Shown here: positions 59,036 through 64,000 of the stretch, piece after piece
How positions within the stretch are numbered: the first letter of the stretch is position 1
How the letters are laid out: each line of letters opens with the position of its first letter
NCBI GenBank assembly: GCA_023391095.1
Contig: JAEWBN010000003.1
Coordinates: 1-64,000 of the forward strand
Direction of reading: 5' to 3'
Source of the DNA: Pseudomonadota bacterium
GTDB lineage: Bacteria; Pseudomonadota; Alphaproteobacteria; Rhizobiales; Devosiaceae
Length of the DNA: 64,000 bases
Made by a program: the position numbers and the translations under genes
Notes under the pieces: model-generated
Database searches by the model: none
Told to the model about the DNA's origin: nothing
Seen by the model: the letters and a program-made list of their open reading frames with translations, nothing else

Positions 59036-60412
59036 TTATTCGCCGGCGATGCGCTCCTCGCGCAGCGGCTTTTGCGCATGCACTTCCTCGGCAACGAGGA
59101 AGGCCAGTTCGAGTGCCTGGCTGGCATTGAGGCGCGGGTCGCAATAGGTGTGATAGCGATCCGAAAGCGAAGCTTCAGTAACGGCAGAGACGCCACCCAC
59201 GCATTCGGTCACGTCATCGCCCGTCATCTCGATATGCACGCCGCCGGCATAGGTGCCCATTTCGCGGTGCACGTCGAAGAAGTTCTTCACCTCGCCCAGA
59301 ACGCGGTCGAACGGGCGCGTCTTGAAGCCGGTGGACGCCTTGACGGTATTGCCGTGCATGGGGTCGCAGCACCAGACAACAGTGCGCCCGGCCTTCTGCA
59401 CCGTCTCGATCAGGCGCGGCAGATGCTCATGCACCTTATCGACACCGAAGCGCGAGATGAGGGTGATGCGGCCAGCCTCGTCGGTCGGGTTCAACCGGTC
59501 GAGCAGGCGCAGCAGGTCATCATTGGCAAGGCTCGGCCCACACTTGATGCCGATGGGGTTGTGAATGCCGGCAAAATACTCGACATGCGCTTCATCGGGA
59601 TTGCGGGTGCGATCACCGATCCACAGCATGTGGCCGGAAGTCGCGTACCAGTTCTTGCTGATCGAATCCCGGCGGGTCAGTGCTTCCTCGTAGCCAAGCA
59701 GCAGCGCCTCGTGGCTGGTATAGAAGCTGGTCTGCTTGAGCGCCGGGGTGTTTTCCGGATTGAGGCCCAGTGCCGCCATGAAGGTGATCGCGTCATCGAT
59801 CCGGCGCGCCACTTCCTCGAAGCGCGCATCCCAGCTCGAGCCCTTCATGAAGCCCATGGTCCATTCATGGATCCGGGTCAGCTCCGCATAGCCGCCCATG
59901 GAGAAGGCGCGCAGCAGGTTGAGGGTCGCCGCCGACTGGCGATAGGCCTGCAACATGCGGTCGGGATTGGGCACGCGCGAGGCTTCGTTGAAGGCGATGT
60001 CGTTGATGATGTCGCCGCGATAGGACGGCAGTTCGACGCCGTCGATCACTTCGGTATCGGCCGAGCGCGGCTTGGCGAACTGCCCGGCCACGCGACCCAC
60101 CTTGACCACCGGCTTGGACGCGCCATGGGTCAGCACCACCGCCATCTGCAGGAACACGCGGAAGAAGTCGCGGATATGGTCCGCGCCATGCTCGGCAAAG
60201 CTTTCTGCGCAGTCGCCGCCCTGGAGCAGGAAGGCCTCGCCACGGGAGACAGCGGCCAGGCGTGCCTTGAGCTCACGCGCTTCGCCGGCGAAAACCAGCG
60301 GCGGAAAGCTGGCCAGCTGGCGTTCTGCGTCCGCAAGCGCCGCAGGGTCGGGATAGGCCGGTACCTGCTTGATGGGTTTGTCGCGCCAGGAGCTGGGGGT
60401 CCAGGTGGTCAT
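59036..60412 (-). CDS. 3-deoxy-7-phosphoheptulonate synthase, class II
   Basis: This 458-residue enzyme joins phosphoenolpyruvate and erythrose 4-phosphate, the first step of aromatic amino-acid synthesis. Class II (plant-like) features are FLLQGGDCAESFAEHGADHI, KVGRVAGQFAKPRS, GRITLISRFGVDKV and TVVWCCDPMHGNT, with the Cys and His metal residues. Length is normal for the class. ATG 60412 begins MTTWTPSSWRDKP, as in relatives. It is separated from the glutathione reductase by 77 bases on the same strand. Confidence 0.96.
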   Translation of the reverse strand: MTTWTPSSWRDKPIKQVPAYPDPAALADAERQLASFPPLVFAGEARELKARLAAVSRGEAFLLQGGDCAESFAEHGADHIRDFFRVFLQMAVVLTHGASKPVVKVGRVAGQFAKPRSADTEVIDGVELPSYRGDIINDIAFNEASRVPNPDRMLQAYRQSAATLNLLRAFSMGGYAELTRIHEWTMGFMKGSSWDARFEEVARRIDDAITFMAALGLNPENTPALKQTSFYTSHEALLLGYEEALTRRDSISKNWYATSGHMLWIGDRTRNPDEAHVEYFAGIHNPIGIKCGPSLANDDLLRLLDRLNPTDEAGRITLISRFGVDKVHEHLPRLIETVQKAGRTVVWCCDPMHGNTVKASTGFKTRPFDRVLGEVKNFFDVHREMGTYAGGVHIEMTGDDVTECVGGVSAVTEASLSDRYHTYCDPRLNASQALELAFLVAEEVHAQKPLREERIAGE

Positions 60413-60489
60413 GAAAGGTCTCGTTTGCCGGCAAGCTCTGTGTCCGCGGGGTCTATCAAGACTGGGGGCCCCTGCCAAGCGGCAAGAGC

Positions 60490-61863
60490 CTAGACCTTTT
60501 GCCCATCGCGATAGACATAGGACGGCGCCTTGAACGTCACCAGCTCTTCTGCTGCCGAGGGATGAAGGGCAATCGTGCGGTCGAAATCAGCCTTGGTCGC
60601 CTTCATGCCCACGGCAATCGCAACCAGCTGGATCATTTCGGCGGCGCCCGGTCCCAGGATATGGACGCCAAGCACCCTGCCCCCGTCCTTTTCCGTGATC
60701 AGTTTGAGCACCATGCGCTCGGTCCGGCTCGAGAGCGTATTCTGCATCGGGCGGAAGCGGGCAAGGTAGACGTCGATATCGCCGTGGGTTGACGCTTCAG
60801 CCTCGGTCAGGCCGACAACGCCGATTTCGGGCTCGGAGAAGACGGCCGTGGGGATCAGCGAATGATCGACCGCCTGCCGATTATTGTTGAACACCGTCTC
60901 GGCGAAATACCAGCCTTCGCGGATGGCCACGGGCGTCAGCTGCGCCCGGCCCGTCACGTCGCCCACAGCGTATATGCTGGGGACGGAGGTCTGCGAATAG
61001 GCGTCCACGGAAATGGCGCCGCTATCTGTCAGCGCGACACCCGCCGTTTCCAGCCCCAGCCCATCGATATTGGGCCGGCGCCCTGTGGCGAACATTACCG
61101 CGCCGAAAGGCGCCGTCACCCCGTCGCTGAATGTCACCAGCACATCGTCACCCGGCTTGGCCATCGAAGCAATGCTGGTCTGGTAGATCAGGCGGATGCC
61201 GCGCTCGGTAAGCCCCGCTTCCAGCCCGCGCCGCATGTCCTCGTCAAAGCCGCGCAACAGGCACTCGCCACGATAAACAATGGCGGTATCGACGCCCAAA
61301 CCGGCAAAGATCGTGGCGAATTCCACCGCAACATAGCCGCCGCCCTCGATCAGAATGGAGCGCGGCAGTTGAGGCAGATCGAACGCTTCGTTGGAAGTGA
61401 TGCCGAATTCGGCGCCTGGAATATCGGGTATGAAGGGACGCGCACCGGTGGCCACCAGAATATGCCGCGCCGTCAGGTCCCGCCCTTCCTGCACGAGGCG
61501 CACGCCATTGGCCCCGGTGACCACGGCGCGGTCGCGGATGATCTTGACGCCCGGCTTTTCGAGATTGCTGGAATAGGCGTGTTCCAGCCGGGAAATTTCC
61601 TTTTCCTTGGCTGCCACCAGCGTGGGCCAGTCGAAACTGGCGTCGACCTGCCAGCCGAAGCTTTCGGCAATGTCGAACTGGTCCTTGAAGCGGGACGCAT
61701 AGACATAGAGCTTCTTGGGGACGCAGCCGCGGATCACGCAGGTGCCACCGACGCGGAATTCTTCGACGATGGCAACCTTGGCGCCGTAAGTGGCAGCCAT
61801 GCGGGCCGCCCGAACGCCGCCCGAGCCTGCGCCGATGACAACCAGATCAAAATCGAATTCCAT
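60490..61863 (-). CDS. gor: Glutathione-disulfide reductase
   Basis: This 457-residue flavoprotein reduces oxidised glutathione with NADPH. It has the FAD-binding IGAGSGGVRAARMA and the redox-active disulfide Cys42-Val-Ile-Arg-Gly-Cys47 (GGTCVIRGCVPKKLYVYAS), the form seen in plant and rhizobial enzymes. The NADPH site shows IEGGGYVAVEFATIFAGLG, and the C-terminal active-site His is in TIALHPSAAEELV. Start ATG 61863 gives the usual MEFDFDLVVIGAG; ATG 61881 would add six residues. Confidence 0.96.
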   Translation of the reverse strand: MEFDFDLVVIGAGSGGVRAARMAATYGAKVAIVEEFRVGGTCVIRGCVPKKLYVYASRFKDQFDIAESFGWQVDASFDWPTLVAAKEKEISRLEHAYSSNLEKPGVKIIRDRAVVTGANGVRLVQEGRDLTARHILVATGARPFIPDIPGAEFGITSNEAFDLPQLPRSILIEGGGYVAVEFATIFAGLGVDTAIVYRGECLLRGFDEDMRRGLEAGLTERGIRLIYQTSIASMAKPGDDVLVTFSDGVTAPFGAVMFATGRRPNIDGLGLETAGVALTDSGAISVDAYSQTSVPSIYAVGDVTGRAQLTPVAIREGWYFAETVFNNNRQAVDHSLIPTAVFSEPEIGVVGLTEAEASTHGDIDVYLARFRPMQNTLSSRTERMVLKLITEKDGGRVLGVHILGPGAAEMIQLVAIAVGMKATKADFDRTIALHPSAAEELVTFKAPSYVYRDGQKV

Positions 61864-61928
61864 GATACCCCCGGGAGTCATCCGCCATTATCGTCATCTG
61901 ACGATGAATATGGGCTGGCGCTTCGCAT

Positions 61929-61956
61929 AAAAAAAGGCCCCGCACAAGGCGGGGCC
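61929..61956 (-). terminator. Intrinsic terminator of the rpiA-DUF2059 transcript
   Basis: On the minus strand GGCCCCGC and GCGGGGCC pair around CTTGT, followed by seven T. It starts 20 bases after the DUF2059 gene stop, separating it from gor. Confidence 0.92.
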
Positions 61957-61976
61957 CGGTGGGGCGCAAGGCCCGC

Positions 61977-62504
61977 CTAGATTTCGATGCCCTTGGAGCG
62001 CAGTTCGGCGCGCACCTTGGCAAAAAATTCGCGCTTTAGATTGTTGGTATAGACCTGCATCACGGCCTGGAGATCGGAATTGATCTCCGAATTGGCCTGA
62101 GCCAGCTTCTGGCCGACCGGCGATTCATAGAAGGTCACGATCTGCTGCATTTCTTCGAGCGTGAAGCGCACGGCATACACACGTGCGAACTGGTCGAGCA
62201 GCTCGCCCTTGCGGCCATTGTAGTCCTGAACGACCACGCCAATGGCGTCGGAAACAGCATCGGTGATTTCCGGGTTCTGCTGGATCAGCTGACGCATGGT
62301 TTCGATGCCGGTTTCGACCACCGTCACCTCGAACACCGCGCCGCGGTCCGTCAGGTCGATATACTTGCGCGCCAGCGACTGGATTTCAGGCGCCACTTCC
62401 TGAGCCGAGACCGGCGCCGCAAAGGCGAACACCCCGGCGGTCATTGCCGCGCACATCATTACCTTTGTGCCGCGCACAAGCTTTGCGTTCGTCCAGAATG
62501 CCAT
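61977..62504 (-). CDS. DUF2059 family exported protein
   Basis: This 175-residue protein has a signal peptide (about residues 1-35, ending APVSAQE) and then helical DUF2059 sequence: ARKYIDLTDRGAVFEVTVVE and FTLEEMQQIVTFYESPVGQK, the family's core (EL..I..FY.S..G). Function is unknown; the family often follows rpiA in rhizobia. ATG 62504 (MAFWTNAKL) was chosen over 62519. It begins 21 bases after rpiA and is closed by a terminator. Confidence 0.88.
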   Translation of the reverse strand: MAFWTNAKLVRGTKVMMCAAMTAGVFAFAAPVSAQEVAPEIQSLARKYIDLTDRGAVFEVTVVETGIETMRQLIQQNPEITDAVSDAIGVVVQDYNGRKGELLDQFARVYAVRFTLEEMQQIVTFYESPVGQKLAQANSEINSDLQAVMQVYTNNLKREFFAKVRAELRSKGIEI

Positions 62505-62525
62505 ATTGCCCCGATCCACCTTTGG

Positions 62526-63227
62526 TCAGTTGCCAGTCTTGAGTATCTTTACGCCATTCGGCGTCGCCACATAAGCCTTGCTGCACAGGTTGAGAAACAG
62601 CCCGTGCTGCACGACGCCCGCAATGTCGAGCAAGTCACGCGAAAGAGCTTCTGGCCGTGAAATACGGCCAAAAAAAGCATCCAGAATATAGTGTCCACCG
62701 TCGGTCAGATAGGGCTTGCCATCGGCGGTGCGGCGCAAGACCGCCTGCCCTTCGGCGGCATGGCTGGCCATGACATCGGCAACCGACCGCTGCGTCGCGC
62801 CCAGTCCGAACGGATTGACCTCGATCGGCAGCGGAAAGCGTCCGCCCAGGCTCTCGACGATCTTGCTGTCGTCGGCAATCACGATCATGGCGTCCGAGGA
62901 GGCCGCCACGATCTTTTCGCGCAGCAAGGCGCCACCGGCACCCTTGATGAGGTTGAGCGCCGGGTCGATCTCGTCGGCGCCATCGACGGTCAGGTCGAGC
63001 CGGTCCAGCGTGTCGAGGTCGGAGAGAGCAATATTGAGCGCACGCGCCTGCCGGTCGGTCGCTTCCGAGGTGGGCACGCAAATGACGTCCAGGCCCTGCG
63101 CCACCTTTTCGCCCAGCAAGTCAACGAAGTGGCGGGCGGTCGATCCGGTGCCCAGGCCAAGGCGCATGCCGGGCCTTACCTCTTCAAGCGCCATGGCCGC
63201 GGCCTGGCGCTTCAGCTCTTCACTCAT
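62526..63227 (-). CDS. rpiA: Ribose-5-phosphate isomerase A
   Basis: This 233-residue enzyme interconverts ribose 5-phosphate and ribulose 5-phosphate in the pentose phosphate pathway. Substrate motifs are LGLGTGSTARHFVD, the catalytic Asp region LTVDGADEIDPA and the Glu/Lys motif IKGAGGALLREKIVA. The start MSEELKRQ at 63227 has GGAG before it; an upstream start would add six residues. It is co-transcribed with the DUF2059 gene. Confidence 0.97.
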   Translation of the reverse strand: MSEELKRQAAAMALEEVRPGMRLGLGTGSTARHFVDLLGEKVAQGLDVICVPTSEATDRQARALNIALSDLDTLDRLDLTVDGADEIDPALNLIKGAGGALLREKIVAASSDAMIVIADDSKIVESLGGRFPLPIEVNPFGLGATQRSVADVMASHAAEGQAVLRRTADGKPYLTDGGHYILDAFFGRISRPEALSRDLLDIAGVVQHGLFLNLCSKAYVATPNGVKILKTGN

Positions 63228-63305
63228 GTCTCCGGGCCCTCCCATCAGGCTTTTGGGCGGTTTGGCAGGCGGATGGGCACGGTGTCAAGCGAGCCTTTCG
63301 GCCCT

Positions 63306-63323
63306 GATCACGACGATGTGATC
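63306..63323. promoter_or_regulatory. Palindrome in the rpiA / transpeptidase divergent region
   Basis: GATCAC and GTGATC are perfect arms around GACGAT. It lies 79 bases before rpiA and 152 before the transpeptidase gene, in a 248-base gap without a gene. Its binding protein, if any, is unknown. Confidence 0.3.
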
Positions 63324-63475
63324 GATCCGTGTAACCTGCCGGCAACACAATGTGGCGAAGCTGGGGCACTTATGACGGAAACAAGGCGCAGTCTCTTTTC
63401 GCTTTATTGCATTCCACGTAAGTAGCGAAAATTACCCCGGCCGAGAATCGCGCCGGTTCAGAGGCCAGTGGACGG

Positions 63476-64000
63476 ATGAACATATTGAAATTGGCGGCGG
63501 CTTTCGTGACGTCGCTCCTGCTTGCGGCGATGGTGGTGGCTCCGGCCTCGGCGGCCGTCTGGTACAACCCCGAAACGAATACGTTTGAAGAGCGCGCAGC
63601 CTCGACCAATCCGCGTGGCGGCAGCCCGATCAAGAAGCAGGTGGTGGATTATGAAACCACCTTCAAGCCCGGCACCATCGTGATCGAGACCGGCGAGCGC
63701 CGCCTTTATCTCGTGCTCGAAGACGGCAAGGCCATGAAATATGGCATCGGTGTCGGCCGTGAAGGCTTCACCTGGTCCGGCACCAACCGCATCACCCGCA
63801 AGGCCGAGTGGCCCGGCTGGACCCCGCCCCCGGCCATGCGCAAGCGCGTTCCCGACCTGCCGGCCTATATGCCCGGTGGCCCGGACAATCCGCTTGGCGC
63901 GCGCGCCCTCTATATCGGCTCGACGCTCTACCGCGTGCATGGCACGTCCGAGCCCTGGTCAATCGGCCAGGCTGTATCCTCGGGCTGCATCCGCCTCACC
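63476..64000 (+). CDS. L,D-transpeptidase (ErfK/YbiS/YcfS family), cut by window edge
   Basis: The 175 codons seen encode a signal peptide (MNILKLAAAFVTSLLLAAMV, ending ASAA) and the catalytic YkuD domain. The active site is His155 (VHGTSEPWSIG) and Cys171 in SSGCIRLT. The enzyme forms 3-3 cross-links or attaches proteins to peptidoglycan in the periplasm. The frame is open to the last base, so the end lies beyond the window; relatives continue only some tens of residues. It is divergent from rpiA. Confidence 0.92.
   Translation, partial: MNILKLAAAFVTSLLLAAMVVAPASAAVWYNPETNTFEERAASTNPRGGSPIKKQVVDYETTFKPGTIVIETGERRLYLVLEDGKAMKYGIGVGREGFTWSGTNRITRKAEWPGWTPPPAMRKRVPDLPAYMPGGPDNPLGARALYIGSTLYRVHGTSEPWSIGQAVSSGCIRLT

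Noticed and set aside
63370..63940. Minus-strand frames opposite the transpeptidase gene
   Set aside because: They are shadows of a gene with a complete YkuD active site.
1..64000. tRNA, rRNA, insertion sequence, phage or toxin-antitoxin genes
   Set aside because: No T-arm-like GGTTCGAATC patterns, transposases, integrases, phage structural genes or paired small toxin-antitoxin frames were recognised.

Overview
The window is high-GC DNA (roughly 62-65% by eye) with dense, short-spaced operons. It has rhizobial-type gene families: a DUF2865 protein, a class II DAHP synthase, a HWE-type histidine kinase, Gor with a CVIRGC active site, a DUF6894 protein and MaeB fused to a phosphotransacetylase domain. 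Short palindromic repeats sit between genes. This points to an alphaproteobacterium of the Hyphomicrobiales (Rhizobiales), most likely a Devosia-like member of the Devosiaceae; the genus is inference. No rRNA, tRNA, CRISPR array, insertion sequence or prophage was seen.

Layout. 1-4.1 kb (minus): maeB, three tandem repeats of about 165 bp, and a ClpP-fold exported protein. 4.1-10.1 kb (minus): one operon for a polyamine-type ABC importer (ATPase, Tat-exported binding protein, two permeases) translationally coupled to an Asp/Glu/hydantoin-type racemase and a GNAT acetyltransferase, with a divergent GntR/FCD regulator at 10.3 kb. 11.1-20.9 kb (plus): an arabinoside-use island with an ArsR-type regulator carrying a large C-terminal domain, a GH51 arabinofuranosidase, a five-gene Opp-type ABC importer and a GH43-like glycosidase. 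20.9-25.5 kb: a TPR-GGDEF diguanylate cyclase, then a stress cluster of truncated haemoglobin and SufR-like regulator, divergent from sodB and a flavin reductase, then small proteins.

25.7-31.1 kb (plus): class I fructose bisphosphatase, a lipoprotein, an AGE-family sugar epimerase, an SDR, nadC and cysQ. 31.3-36.5 kb: a padR-adaptor-RND efflux operon closed by a strong terminator. 36.5-40.4 kb: a decayed GNAT fragment behind a LysR gene, a divergent MAPEG protein, and an exported sulfurtransferase with a YeeE/YedE sulfur transporter. 40.4-49.2 kb (minus): an ArsR/Atm1-type exporter pair, a LysM envelope protein overlapping citramalate synthase, two tandem GFA proteins with a VOC protein, and cysS. 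49.5-64 kb: a c-type cytochrome, a fumarylacetoacetase-family hydrolase, the DUF2865 protein, gltX-nadE, an outer-membrane barrel, a tail-to-tail response regulator and HWE kinase, class II DAHP synthase, glutathione reductase, a DUF2059 protein, rpiA, and an L,D-transpeptidase cut by the right edge.

Most of the window is ordinary chromosomal metabolism. The parts that look least described are the ArsR-type regulator of the arabinoside island, the haemoglobin/SufR-like/sodB cluster, the Cys-Cys-Cys ArsR with its Atm1-like exporter, the ABC-racemase-GNAT operon, and the GNAT remnant lying in frame behind the LysR stop codon.
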